A stretch of DNA of 64,000 bases from Chrysaora quinquecirrha (Eukaryota; Cnidaria; Scyphozoa; Semaeostomeae; Pelagiidae), in the NCBI GenBank assembly GCA_014526335.1, contig JACTAT010000026.1:2179565-2243564 (forward strand). Reading direction: 5' to 3'. How positions within the stretch are numbered: position 1 is the stretch's first letter; every line of letters starts with the position of its first letter. The translations under genes were made by a program, and so were the position numbers. The notes under the pieces were generated by a model, which worked only from the letters and a program-made list of their open reading frames with translations, did no database searches and had not been told where the DNA came from. Below, in pieces: positions 11,776-22,265 of this stretch.

Positions 11776-12729
11776 ATGGTTTCAAATTTAACAAACGAAA
11801 ACTGCTGGTCCAGAACAATGGTATTAACACCGGCAATAAAAACAAATCTTGCATTTGGTGTGGCAGTCGACATCATACCAGCACTGCTTGGCATTGTGGG
11901 TAACCTCGTATTCATCACAACATTAATCAAGACGAGGTCACTTCATACACCTTCGAATGTGTTGGTCGGGGCGATGTGTATTTGCGATATTTTGGTTGGG
12001 TGTCTTGCCAATCCTATATTCCTGACGTACTTGATAAAGGTCCAGATTGGTGAGTCATACTACGAGTACCGCAATGCACGCTATATGCATGTTCATATCA
12101 TTAGTATGTGTGCCGGACTTTCATTTCTCTTCGCATTGCTGATCAGCGTGGATAGGTACTTCGCCATTTGCCATCCGTTCAGGTATGAGAGATCTATAAC
12201 ATGCAAAAAATACATCTTAATATCAATAGCCACGACTGCTGTTGCTGTTATTCTTTCTATCATAACATTACACCCGAGATTACATAGATCATACATGTAC
12301 AAAACAATGTGTGCAATAATTCAATTGTGTTCGTTTTCGACCGTTTGTTTCTGTTACGCGAGAATCTACCACGTGTTGTATAAGAAACGTAATGCCGTTA
12401 TCGCGGTAGGGACAATAACAGGCGAGGAAACGCAGCAAACGACGGCTATACAGAGAAAACAAAACACTAGAAAAACAAATACTATATGCATCATTTTGGG
12501 AAACCTATTTATCTGTCATGCTCCGCTATTTTCGGTTTCACTGTATGCTATTTTACAAGGGAGTCGAATCTGCGATAGATTCGAGGAGATATTTATCGTC
12601 TATATGTGGATTACGCTACTAGTCTTCGTCAACAGTTCTATGAATCCAGTCATTTACTTTTTGAGAAGCAAGGAGACGAGAAAAGCAGCATGGAAAATCG
12701 TAAGTTCTTGCTTCAAGAAAGAACAGTGA
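11776..12729 (+). CDS. Rhodopsin-like (class A) GPCR, intronless, 317 aa
   Basis: Seven-transmembrane receptor for an unidentified ligand, expected in the plasma membrane and coupled to G proteins. An N-glycosylation site NLT lies at residues 4-6. Visible landmarks: TM1 GNLVF at 42-46 (N43 = 1.50); TM2 CDILVG with D71 = 2.50; TM3 DRY at 126-128 followed by FAICHPFRY; TM6 CHAP at 247-250, so the usual Trp of CWxP is His; TM7 NPVIY at 290-294 with a basic helix 8. TM3 lacks Cys3.25, so the standard TM3-loop 2 disulfide is absent, as known for melanocortin, EDG and cannabinoid receptors. An ECL3 cysteine (C266) is shared with the paralogue at 16420. TM4 lacks the usual Trp. The start is the first ATG of the frame (GAAAAATGG). 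No intron is needed. Class A is certain; subfamily is inference (MECA-like). Confidence 0.95.
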   Translation: MVSNLTNENCWSRTMVLTPAIKTNLAFGVAVDIIPALLGIVGNLVFITTLIKTRSLHTPSNVLVGAMCICDILVGCLANPIFLTYLIKVQIGESYYEYRNARYMHVHIISMCAGLSFLFALLISVDRYFAICHPFRYERSITCKKYILISIATTAVAVILSIITLHPRLHRSYMYKTMCAIIQLCSFSTVCFCYARIYHVLYKKRNAVIAVGTITGEETQQTTAIQRKQNTRKTNTICIILGNLFICHAPLFSVSLYAILQGSRICDRFEEIFIVYMWITLLVFVNSSMNPVIYFLRSKETRKAAWKIVSSCFKKEQ

Positions 12730-13139
12730 ATAGCTGAACGCTTCCGTTCAAAATTGCAAGTTCACTTAGGCCAGTAAGCAAATTTTGCAGTCGCTTCTGC
12801 TATTTCTTTTAAAGCCGCTCTAGTCTAAACCCTTGGCCTAGACAAAACCTATGCTGCTAGTGCTCTATATATCAAGCCCTCTGGCTACAGCGTCTCAACG
12901 AGTACAAGTCGCACCAGGCTCTCACATACTCTATCTTTCTCTATACATGCAGAAGAAGGGGGCTATGGCATGCGAACCAAGGGTATAGGGCGTCCCTGCA
13001 GCTGGAGGCCTCCCGAGCAAATCACCGCTTGAAAGTGGAAAGCTACTCAGTTTAATATTTGAGATGAGAGGATTTGGGAATCAGAGAGTTTAGGAGGAAA
13101 TGTGAGAGGTATGACCGGGACCACTCCCAAAACAGGGAA
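12730..13139. other. 3' flank of the first GPCR, no feature recognised
   Basis: No AATAAA was identified close to the stop codon. No further coding sequence was seen before the minisatellite begins. Confidence 0.5.
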
Positions 13140-13460
13140 TTATGATACGACACAGCTAAAATTGGCCTCGAACCAGAAAACGGTGATACAACACAGCCAA
13201 GGTCGGTCTAGAACCTGCGAACTGTAATATGACATAGGCGAGATTAGTTTCAAGCCTGCAAACTATGAGACAACAACCAGGATTAGCCTTGAACTTGCGA
13301 ACTGTGATAAGACACAGCTGAGATTTGCCTCGAACCTGCAAACTGTGATAAGACACAGCTAAGATAAGCCTCGAGACAGCAAACTATCATATGACACAGT
13401 CAATCGTATGAAACAATCGATCTAAAATCTGCGAACTGTGATATGACACAGCCGAGATTG
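13140..13460. repeat. Degenerate minisatellite, unit about 41 bp
   Basis: About eight imperfect tandem units share a core like AACTGTGATAAGACACAGC followed by GAGATTAGCCTCGAACCTGC. The units at 13295-13375 are best conserved. The minus-strand 66-codon frame here reflects the repeat and is not a gene. A single further unit occurs at about 13675-13720. Confidence 0.85.
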
Positions 13461-14350
13461 GAGATAAGACGTGACTCGCATCACGCGCAAGGGCTAGTCA
13501 TATGTACTATGTGTACTATACAAGATGTGTATTCGATTTTTTCGTCGGTGTAACATGAAGGACATGTATGAGTACGAGTAAAATATATTGGAACAGTCTA
13601 AATAGTTGTACTTTTATTCTCCCTTCTCCTCCGCTACAATATTACATTGTGCTATCATTACCTGCATGCGTGATATCACACAGCCATGATTAGTCTCGAA
13701 CCTGCAAACAGTGATGCGCCACACAGCTACGATCGGAGACCAGAAATTATTTGAGTCGCGCGCCAGGACTAGTCTAATGTTAATGTACTATACTGGAAAT
13801 CTACATTTGATTTCTTCGTAGATGTAAAGTTAAGAACAAGTACGAGTACAGTAGATAGCGCAAATCGCATTTAGGTTAATTGTTATACAATCTTGGAACA
13901 AATGTGCTTGAACAGCGTTCATACTCAGCTTTTTTCCATGGATTCCCACTCTCCCCCGTTAAAATGTTGTTTCGAACAAAAGTTTTATTGCTTTACTACG
14001 AACATGGTTTTGAGGGTAAGAAGGCATTGGAAAGGTAGATGTAGAAAATAGCTAGAATAGGCCGCATTTTATTGAAAAGTGGGCTCATTCGGACTACTTT
14101 GTTGAGTTGTAGCCTAAGGTAGCAACCCTTTAGAAACTTTGAGTAATCAATTTGTATGAAAATGGAACAAATTTATAGTCGTATTCAGATTCTTAAAACT
14201 AGTATACTGATAGCTTTTGACGTTAATAGTTTTATTACACATCTTCAGGATAGTACATTAGACTAGTTCTGGCGCGCAACGCAAGTCATTTTTTGTCTCG
14301 AATCTTAGCTGTGTCTCGCATCATTGTTCACAGGTTTGAGACTAAATCGA
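13460..14350. repeat. Complex repeat: two direct and one inverted copy of an approx. 120-bp module
   Basis: The module at 13460-13580 (CTAGTCATATG, TGTACTATACAAGATGTG, TTTTTTCGTCGGTGTAA, GAGTACGAGTA) recurs at 13735-13855 in the same orientation (CTAGTCTAATG, GTACTATACTGGAAATC, TTTCTTCGTAGATGTAA, AAGTACGAGTAC). It recurs in reverse complement at about 14220-14350 (ACATTAGACTAGTTCTGGCGCGC). The minisatellite core CTCGAACCTGC also recurs inverted near 14300-14345. The arrangement resembles a decayed composite or foldback element; no coding sequence. Confidence 0.65.
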
Positions 14351-15019
14351 AAATATCGAGTGTTTGATAAATACAAATACAAATAAAAATAAAAATAAAT
14401 CCAAACAACATTTTATATAAACACAGATTACGTAAACAAAAGCTTACTACCTGTTGATTAATAAACATGTTTAATCACAGCAATTTTTGGGAAAATAAAT
14501 GTGGAATAATTCAGAGCAAATGTTTGTGTTTACAAAGATTTTTATTCAGCTGGTATTTCAATGTAGCCTCGTTCCAGGGTGAAATGGATGCTACGTGAAA
14601 CTTCGGTGCCCACATGATGGGTATCCTTGACTCCAGATTAAACCTAGATTTGCCGTAGACTTCTACAGTAATACAAGTCTCTGTTACGCTCCTGAGCAAA
14701 CTCATCAACAGGTCCCTAACGAATTTCCTCGAATTTCCACCTTAAAATAGATTTGGGCTTTGGTATCGGTCACAAAAATCTGCCAATATATTGGCAATCT
14801 TGGCCTAGGCCTCGAAACAAGATATAGATTCCGAAAGCAGATGTTCCGGGCAGGGAAGTCCAAAGAAATGCACATTTAACTGTCAGGTAACATACTGTCA
14901 GTATGTAGCAACATTTTTTGGTTTTATATCATCTTGTTCACATAATTTTCGGCCTTTTTCGGTGCAAATCAGCAAATCAAATGGCGAATAAACAGGGCCG
15001 AGGACGAGGTTGGCTCACT
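14351..15019. other. AT-rich intergenic, no feature recognised
   Basis: Nothing supported. The minus-strand frame of 65 codons at 14511-14708 has no recognisable protein features. Confidence 0.5.
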
Positions 15020-15140
15020 ACATGAGCCTTTAGTTTAGGCTCCCCTACTTTTGATTTTTCATTCCAACAGACCGATTCTGGAAAACAACAACAACAACAT
15101 CGAGCGAAGTAGTGGGATTTATGTAGTGAGTTTGTAGCCC
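15020..15140 (+). repeat. Dispersed repeat with (AAC)n core, copy 1
   Basis: The stretch from GCTCCCCTACTTTTGATTTT through AACAACAACAACAACATCGAG to TTATGTAGTGAGTTTG matches 44765-44870 (same orientation). It also matches the reverse complement of about 33610-33700, so it is an interspersed repeat and not just a trinucleotide microsatellite. Class unknown. Confidence 0.7.
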
Positions 15141-16120
15141 ATCTAGACCAGCTACAGAAGTTATTTGCATTTTGGCTATTGAGTTGAATTGCGTACCGTT
15201 TGCGGCCATGGGACGAATTTAATCGCAATTAATACGCAGTAACCTACACAAGGGCAAGGAGGCAATTTATACGCGTTTATCAAATGTTAAAGCAATTACA
15301 GGGAGAGGTTTATTGCGATTTTGGTGCAAAGGAAAACCGTGTGATGCCAAAATGACAAAACGAACTCTGAATTTATATCTCTTAAATCTACAAGGAAATA
15401 AAGATATCGAGTAGCGAAATTAAATGAAATTCTGATAGAAAAACGCTGAAAAAGTGTCAAATCTGTCAAATTTCTGGAAATAAAAGCATTTTATGGGGAC
15501 TGGTACCTGCATTTATCACTTACAGAAATCATAAATCTAGGTTTAAATGTCTTAATATTCAGAAAAGTGTTATAATTAAGAGAAAATAAGATATAACAAA
15601 CAACAGACTAGCAATTATGATAACAATTGAAAAGTGCAAAATGCATCGCGTGACTTACAGTTTAACCAATCAGTGTGCAGCATCAAGTTAATTAATCACG
15701 TGATGCTAAAATGCTGAGATTTGATTGGCTGTTCGTCATAAACATCTATATCATAAATGACGAAATTAACAGTTTAAACTTGCTGTCAAGTGGCGTTCAA
15801 GTCCATAATAGCTGCAATTCTTCATAAGAGAGCTCGACGCGAGGTGCGTAATCTTGGTTTTGGAAAACTGAATTCTAATTTGATTCTGCATTTTTCATTT
15901 TGAAGTTGGATATCACTGAAATAAGAATATCATAATGATAACAGAATAGAATTAAAAGAGAAGGACATTATAAAGGAAAAAGCTATAAAAGGACGAGGAA
16001 AGAAAATGGATAAAGATTGTTAAGAGCTGCATAAAGTATGAAAGCAAAAGAAACTAAAGGAAACATTTAGGGAAAAGTGAGGGAAATAAGGAAAGAAAAA
16101 CAACGGAAAAAAAGAAAAAG
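15141..16120. other. Intergenic, increasingly purine-rich toward the second GPCR
   Basis: No gene seen. From about 15960 the plus strand becomes strongly A/G-rich and leads into the tandem duplication upstream of the receptor. Confidence 0.5.
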
Positions 16121-16419
16121 TGAAGAAAAGAGGGAAAGACAAAACTGCTGACAACTTAAGAGAAATAGAATGAAATAAGTTAAAACTGAAGAAGAGAATT
16201 TATAAGCAAGAAAGTTTTGAAATAACTTATAAAAAGGGTTTTTGAAATAACTAAAAGAGACATCAAAGAAAAACTGAAGAAAAGAGGGAAAGACTAAATT
16301 ATTGACAACTAAAGAGAAATAGAGTGAAAGAAAAGAAAAAGTAGGACTTTTTCAACAAGAAAAGGTTTGAGGTAACAATTAAAAAGGATTTTTGAGAAAA
16401 GGAGAAAAACTTTGCGATA
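16121..16419 (+). repeat. 154-bp tandem duplication in the immediate upstream/5' leader region of the second GPCR
   Basis: The block starting TGAAGAAAAGAGGGAAAGAC at 16121 repeats at 16275 (TGAAGAAAAGAGGGAAAGAC). Matching internal phrases include GACAACTTAAGAGAAATAGA / GACAACTAAAGAGAAATAGA and AAAAAGGGTTTTTGA / AAAAAGGATTTTTGA. The second copy runs up to the ATG at 16420. The tract is purine-rich and may be a 5' UTR or promoter-proximal sequence; which of these cannot be decided without transcripts. Confidence 0.85.
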
Positions 16420-17442
16420 ATGACGTCCAACAATACAGAGGTATGTGTTGTACATTCAGCAAATGATTTGGAAGCGACGAGCCTAAAGATAATTATCGCA
16501 CTCGATATAGTTTCATTCGTTCTTACAATTACTGGGAATGCCATTTTTATTATTGTCGCGTTAAAAACTAAAACCTTCCACACGACTTTGAACATCCTTC
16601 TCGGAGAAATTTGCTGGACAAATATGTTATTTGGATTATTCGTCCAGCCTCTTTTTTTCAGCCACCTCATTATGAGGCTACGGGAACAGGACAGAAATGG
16701 CATCGATTCTGGGCTTTTCATTACATATGATTCCTGCACAGGGTTCTTCTACGTATTCGCATGTATGCTGAGCGTAGAGAGATATTATGCTATATGCCAC
16801 CCCTTTAAATACTGCAGAATGTTCACGACAAAGAAAGTCGTTAAAAGTTGTATATTTATCGTTGTGTGTTGGTTAGTTATTTCATTGCTTCCGCTCATTC
16901 CGAAAATCGCCGAAAATTCTCGTATGTTGGAAAAAATCTTTTTACCAATTCGCACCCTGACGATTGGAGCTGTAATCTTCTGGTTTTATCATATTTACCG
17001 CGCAATGATTAGGCAAAAGAGAACAGTTTTAAGTATTGGAAGATTAGACGGGAAAACGAGTGCAGAACTCCGAAACCGAAGACTTCAGAGATCCAAGACG
17101 CACATGGCTGCGATAATCATCGGAATTTTTATTTTGTCGTACGTTCCCGATTTGTTCTCACGAGTTTACAGACTACATCTCAGCCCGAATCTATGCGACA
17201 GATCGCATTCTATTCATACATTCCTGCAGTGTTGCTTTAAACTCGTTGTCATTATAAACAGTTCAACAACACCAATCGTTCTCTGGCTAAAAAGCATGGA
17301 ATTCCGAAGAGTAGTTTTTAGAATGTTTAGGCCCAACTCGAATGCTGTGGTGCCATTGCAAGTTTCGTCGAACGACGTACAGGTTCTAGATCCGAGTTTC
17401 TCGCGAGATTCGATGTCTCCCACGATAATACGCGTGTCGTAA
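16420..17442 (+). CDS. Rhodopsin-like (class A) GPCR, intronless, 340 aa, divergent motifs
   Basis: Paralogue of the receptor at 11776. The two share the TM2 pattern, RY(F/Y)AICHPF after TM3, a GR/TG-rich loop 3 and an ECL3 CDR motif. Landmarks: NNT glycosylation site at 4-6; TM1 GN at 39-40; TM2 has N68 where Asp2.50 is expected (EICWTNMLFG); ERY in place of DRY at 120-122; W151 in TM4; SYVP at 240-243 in TM6 (no Trp toggle); TM7 has TPIVL at 284-288 in place of NPxxY. Cys3.25 is absent. Helix 8 is basic, followed by a 40-residue tail rich in Ser. Loss of Asp2.50 and of NPxxY suggests altered sodium-site and activation behaviour; that is inference. The frame is open from the first ATG (GATAATGAC), so it reads as functional. 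Confidence 0.93.
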   Translation: MTSNNTEVCVVHSANDLEATSLKIIIALDIVSFVLTITGNAIFIIVALKTKTFHTTLNILLGEICWTNMLFGLFVQPLFFSHLIMRLREQDRNGIDSGLFITYDSCTGFFYVFACMLSVERYYAICHPFKYCRMFTTKKVVKSCIFIVVCWLVISLLPLIPKIAENSRMLEKIFLPIRTLTIGAVIFWFYHIYRAMIRQKRTVLSIGRLDGKTSAELRNRRLQRSKTHMAAIIIGIFILSYVPDLFSRVYRLHLSPNLCDRSHSIHTFLQCCFKLVVIINSSTTPIVLWLKSMEFRRVVFRMFRPNSNAVVPLQVSSNDVQVLDPSFSRDSMSPTIIRVS

Positions 17443-18884
17443 GTTTTGATCAACTTTGGACTCATCAAGCAGGGGATTGCACGTTCATGGCATGTTATAG
17501 AACGTTCTAAAACACGAAGCAATTGCACTAACTGATAATTTAGAAATGCATTGCCTTCAAAAGCATGATATATTTCTAATTGAGAATCAATTTTATGGTG
17601 CAAATCGGACAAATGCGTTAATTTTTACTGCGCAGTTTATCGCCGCATCTAGAGTTGCCCCGGATTTTACTGTTAAAGTGGGTCACACGAGAAGACAACT
17701 TATCGGTAGATATGGATGGGTTTGGAAAACCTGGGCTTTGAACAATGAAATACCCCCCCCCCCCGTCCTTAGGCTCAGAGCAGAGTCAGCTCTTTGCCTC
17801 CGCCTCTCTTTCGAGCCAACTCTAAGGTGCCTAATTGCCGTCCCCCCCGCTTATTCATTTTTAGAAGAATTCCCATCCCCCCGCTCTTATTAGGACCACC
17901 CTCTTATTAAGATTTGCATCAAATTTGGTGTCGATGATTTTAACTTATTTCACTTAGATCTTCCTGTATGACATTTCACTTGTACAATCTATTTATTGGT
18001 TAGGATCGCTTTAGGCTATAAGTACAATAGGCCAAGTCGCATCGCATTTCTGCAGTTTTCTGACAAAGTTTGTTGAACAAATTCCATCCCCTATATATTC
18101 CGATCCTCCGTCAATTAGGTTCTGGCTGGAGGTCCAACCCCCCGCCTATTCCAATCCCCCAAGCAATTAGGCATCTAAGAGTAAATACAGCCACATACAT
18201 CTCCAGTCAAAAGCTAACTAGGTTTTTTACGGTATACATCTGTATACCTTTGAATACCAGGTATGCATTGCATGCTCTTTGTTAATATGCCATGTAGTTC
18301 AGAGGTTAAAGGTGAAGTACCTCGACCCATGACCCTGTTAATTACAGCAGCACCGCTAATTATGAATATTAGAGACCAGAATGAGTCATAAGCCATAAAT
18401 CATAATTTATTGGCACAAATTTAAATACAGCAATTTGCCTTGGGAAGATACACCAGGCAGCATCGTATTTCAGGCTCAGTTGTCAAGATTTCTTTAAATT
18501 TGAGACAGTTTCTAAATATAAATCGGTATTTAAAAAGTTATTTGTATTAAGCATTGATTTTTTGGACGATTGTGCTATTATTAATGACTAAAATATGTAC
18601 AAGAAACTTAAGTCGTAAATCTAAATCTTGCTAATTAGATTAAGAAACCTGACGTATATACAACAGTAATATTATATACGCTGTGGCATAATATTACTTG
18701 TATGCAATTCAAATTGTCATTAATAATGCCGATGCATGAAATTGCAAAGACGATGCCGATGCACTGAGATTGCAGACGGCTTTCAAGGCTACAAATATGG
18801 TTGTACAATATATCTGGAAACCAGGCAATATTATACAATGTACACAGCACGAAACGTTTTACCATGAAGACACCATAATATACT
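17443..18884. other. Intergenic, C-rich runs, no gene recognised
   Basis: Holds C homopolymer runs at 17753-17764 and several CCCCCC patches (17844-17885, 18138-18165). Open frames here have no recognisable domain. No tRNA or other RNA gene was found. Confidence 0.5.
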
Positions 18885-19202
18885 GTATTCTATACTATAC
18901 TATACTATACTATACTATACTATACTATACTATAGTATACTATACTATACTATACTATACTATACTATACTATACTATACTATGTATACTATTCAATACT
19001 TTCCAATACTATACTTTACTTTACTTTACTTTACTTTACTATACTATAGCTTCTTTACTATACTATGCTATCCTAAACTAAACTATACTATACTATACTA
19101 TACTGTACTATACTATACTAGACAAAACTTTCCTATACTAAACTATATTATACAATACTATACTATACTTTTCTTTACTATCCTATACGAAACTACACTA
19201 CA
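18885..19202. repeat. (TATAC)n pentanucleotide microsatellite, left part
   Basis: Near-perfect tandem TATAC from 18891 to about 18980, then degenerate derivatives (TTTAC, TAAAC, TATCC) up to 19200. The same repeat resumes at 22150, so this is the left half of one tract split by an insertion. Frames encoding ILYYT repeats are artefacts. Confidence 0.95.
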
Positions 19203-20353
19203 TTCTTTTCTTTTTATAAGAACCAGGAAATTTTGGTTAAGGCTGGCTGTTCTTAAGGGTTTGCCTTATTTGAGCCTGAAATGTTCTTAATCTGTTCTTA
19301 ATTCCTCGATTACTTAGACAGTAATATTTTTCAGCGAATGTCTAGCTTTTTACATTCAGTCTGACTATCTTACTTTCACAGGGGCGAAAATCCCGGGGGG
19401 GGTGTGGGGGGGTGTGACACCCCCCCAGTCTCAAATATAGTGGATTTCGCAGGGCAACGAGAAAGAATTTTATAATGAGACAAATATGAAGGGAGTCGAC
19501 CACTCTTTCAAACGCAACTTGTGGACTTCATTTTCGCGGTTGACGAACCCAGGAGATGTCTTTAACGAAAACAATTTCAGAAAACGGCAAAAAGAATATT
19601 CCCGCCATTTTTTTTTTATCTCCTCCACCACGTCAGAATTGACTTTCCGCCATTGTTTTTGAATCTCATTCATCCAGTGCCGCAGGAAGCAGCTACTGAT
19701 TGGGGGCTATTGTTCTTAAAACAATAGAGAACACTATTGACACAATTTTCAACAAAGAACAAAGAACGAATCATTCCCTGGCAAAGCTAAACTTAATCCG
19801 GTGGGAAAAACATTCAGGCACAGCGGACTCGAAATTCACCGCAGTTTTATTTGGAAACCATAGCTTATGGCAAAAGTTGTTTCATCAATTAACACGGAAG
19901 GTTCCTCGATGCTGAGCTTTGAAAATTCAAAGCAGATATGGCGTGTAAGTATTTGTTCTTTTTATTACTTATGAAAATGAAAGGCCTGAACACGTTTAGG
20001 CCTCAAAGGTACCTCGATAATCTAGTAGAAATGTATATCATGTTGCATGTATAGAAATATACCGTAATTGCTGACTGATAGAATATTTTGATGTTTTATT
20101 ATTAGTTTGTTGGGTAGTCAAAGGGTCAGTCACTAGCTAGCAATATTAACAGGACAAGTTCAGTCAATAGTCATTGAGCACAATCAGCAATCTAATCACC
20201 GATCTGATCAAAAAAGAGGATAACTCGGTATATTTACGTAACAAACGCTGTATCGGTCCATGCTATGCTAGCTAGATCTTTATAAAAACACATAATATGC
20301 ATGCTGCATAAAATACATAATACTTATGCATTAAATTTGGATTCTACCCGCAG

Positions 20354-20514
20354 CTAATAAACCAGATCCCAAGGCAAGAAAAAGATCATATCGAAGAAAA
20401 ATACAGTGCTCACTGTGCAAGAAGGAAATGTTCAATGACAACTTTTCGAAGCACAACACAACTGCTCACAGGGGAAAAGCGACTGCAATAGAACTACAAT
20501 TTCCGACAGCTTAA
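20354..20514 (+). pseudogene. hAT transposase N-terminal zinc-finger exon, fragment
   Basis: A reading frame following a plausible acceptor (CCCGCAG) encodes a basic stretch (KARKRSYRRK), then C-x2-C (CSLC, codons from 20407) and a downstream H-x5-H pair (KHNTTAH). This is the shape of the BED/TTF-like zinc fingers at the N terminus of hAT transposases. The frame stops at 20512-20514. It belongs with the frame at 20614-21683 in the same orientation. The zinc-finger assignment rests on spacing only. Confidence 0.6.
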
Positions 20515-20613
20515 ACTACAATTTCCCGCTTCCAAGGTAATTAGTTACCTCAGATATCTTTGTAACATTGTCCATTTTTCTAATGGAGAACGAAATGAAG
20601 CAAAGCATTAGGA

Positions 20614-21683
20614 TTGCAAGATGAGACACAATTAGCTACTAAGCCGACAAGGTCAGATAATGTTTTCAATAGATCTGCGAGTTTGTTTACATTTGTGAGA
20701 TTATTTACCAATAAAATTATTTTGCAGAAAACGTGTCCGACACCAGATTTTGAGCCAGTGGCTACCCCTGAAAGATCTTCAATTCAACTAAATGAGGCTA
20801 GTGTGTCAGATCAATCAATAGATTCACCCATCACACCCATGAGAGAAAAAAGTCTACATCAGCGTGAACAAAGACAAAGGTACTGACAAAGCAGCTGCAG
20901 GAAGAAGAGCTCAATATTCTTGATGCTTTAAGCCTCATTGATGCCACTGTGAAGAATCTCGAAGAAATTCGAAAAGACGAAACGGCAATGAATGCGCAAC
21001 TAGATGCTATGGTTGATTTTGCTAAAAAACAAGACATTGATCCGATGGCAGAGTACCAGCGTCACCACAAAGTTAGACGTCCACCAAGACGAATTGACGA
21101 AAATCCAGCAACAGCTGCTGTGTTGTCGTTCCAAGTCTTTTACAGGAAGGAAATGTGCTTGGTCCTCGATTCCCTTATTACTGAGTATTCCGAAAATACC
21201 AGAGCTTGCCTTGAAAAGATCAGGCCTCTGGCAGATGGTTTGCAACCACCAGTGAAGAAGCCAAGCCAACAGACAGTTGAAGATATTTGCAAATTATTTC
21301 CACCCGCCCATAGAATTGAAGCAGAAGTCCTTATGGCTGAATTAGAAATCTTCGCCACTATGATTGCGTCAAAAAACGTAAATTCTTCCAGAGCAGCTGC
21401 CATATTCGCACACGAGCACCAGGCAGTCTTCCCTACAGTGTGCAGAGCGTATCAGCTCTTACTCACTGCCCCTGTATCCGTAGCAAAAGATGAACGAACT
21501 TTCAGCAAGCTGAAGATCATAAAGAACTGCCTACGGTCGACTATGAAAGATGAACGTCTTAATGACTTAGTTGTTCTTGCTTGCGAGAAGGACCTCACAG
21601 ACACAATTGATTTAAAGGAGATTGTGAACACTTGGTCGAAGGTTAAATTGCGCCGATTGCCCCTAAAATGTGTAACAAAATAA
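20614..21683 (+). pseudogene. hAT transposase C-terminal region, frameshifted and truncated
   Basis: Two frames join only by a shift between 20868 and 20880: an upstream one (20614-20886) of unclear content, and a downstream one ending at 21683 with 244 or more residues. The latter has the coiled-coil-like KNLEEIRKDE, the RRPPRRIDENP segment, FYRKE...VLDSLITEY, and near the end the hAT dimerisation signature (PVSVAKDERTFSKLKIIKN, then LRSTMKDERLNDLVVLACEK). In the family this domain mediates transposase dimerisation. The DDE-bearing region expected upstream is absent. The annotated domain most resembles the ZMYM1/DUF4371-type hAT lineage, from general knowledge. Confidence 0.9.
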
Positions 21684-22149
21684 CTAGTATTTTGCAAGTT
21701 TAGTTCCCTGTTAGTAACCCAGTTAGTAACCCTAATCTTAGTTCCAATTTTTCTTATTTAATCGAAGTATATGGCTCGAGATGCAACCTTCATTACGGTG
21801 CCAAAATCTAAACTGACATTTAATCCACGCTAAAATCAGGTGAAGGGATATTTCATAGGCAGTTAAATCTCAAGTTTAGTTTTTTGTTGCTTAGAAATTT
21901 ATCATTAAACGAAAAATGGACATCGATAAAGCCTACTAGGTCTGCAGGACACCACTCAGTTTCGCAGGGCAAAAACCTTTTACACCCCCCCAGGAATATG
22001 GGTCTAGTTACGCCCCTGTACTTTCACATTCAGCCGATATTCTTTGGGCTTATGAAAAGGCCAGCCTCAGCTTGTTCTTAGTTTGTTCTTAAATTCTGGG
22101 CAAAATTCAGGCTCGTGTTCTTATAAAATTGTTCTTATATAAAAGAGAG

Positions 22150-22265
22150 TGTATACTATACTATACTTTACTATACTATACCATACTATACTATACAATA
22201 CAATAATATACTTTAATATACTATGCTATACTTTATTATATTATACTATACTTACTATACTATAC
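22150..22265. repeat. (TATAC)n microsatellite, right part
   Basis: TATACTATAC units and simple derivatives continue the tract interrupted at 19203. Its presence on both sides supports insertion of the nested elements into one microsatellite. Confidence 0.9.

Larger units (their letters stand above)
19379..22018 (+). mobile_element. Defective hAT transposon, 2640 bp, with perfect 8-bp TSD
   Basis: Starts CAGGGGCG (19379-19386) and ends CGCCCCTG (22011-22018). Exact 8-bp duplications TACTTTCA lie at 19371-19378 and 22019-22026. Sub-terminal sequences are also related in inverted orientation (TTTCGCAGGGCAA at 19445 and 21961 vicinity, GGGGGGTGT runs). Inside are remnants of a BED-like zinc finger and the C-terminal part of a hAT transposase. 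The distance between them is too short for the full catalytic region, so the element is internally deleted and cannot mobilise itself. Confidence 0.95.
19203..22149. mobile_element. Small TIR element (about 300 bp without its insert) splitting the TATAC tract
   Basis: The left end CTTTTTATAAGAACCAGG (from about 19210) matches the reverse complement of the right end (GTTCTTATATAAAAG, 22131-22145). GTTCTTAA motifs recur in both halves, and TATAC microsatellite lies on both outer sides. The element is interrupted at 19371-22026 by the hAT transposon. The terminal TTTTTATAAG(G)AAC resembles the ends of the elements at 9850, 31814 and 50498, so it probably belongs to the same group. Confidence 0.7.

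Noticed and set aside
18285..18370. tRNA-like phrase TAGTTCAGAGGTTAAAGG
   Set aside because: No cloverleaf and no convincing B box could be built around it.
18770..19290. Frames rich in ILYYT
   Set aside because: Translation of the TATAC microsatellite.
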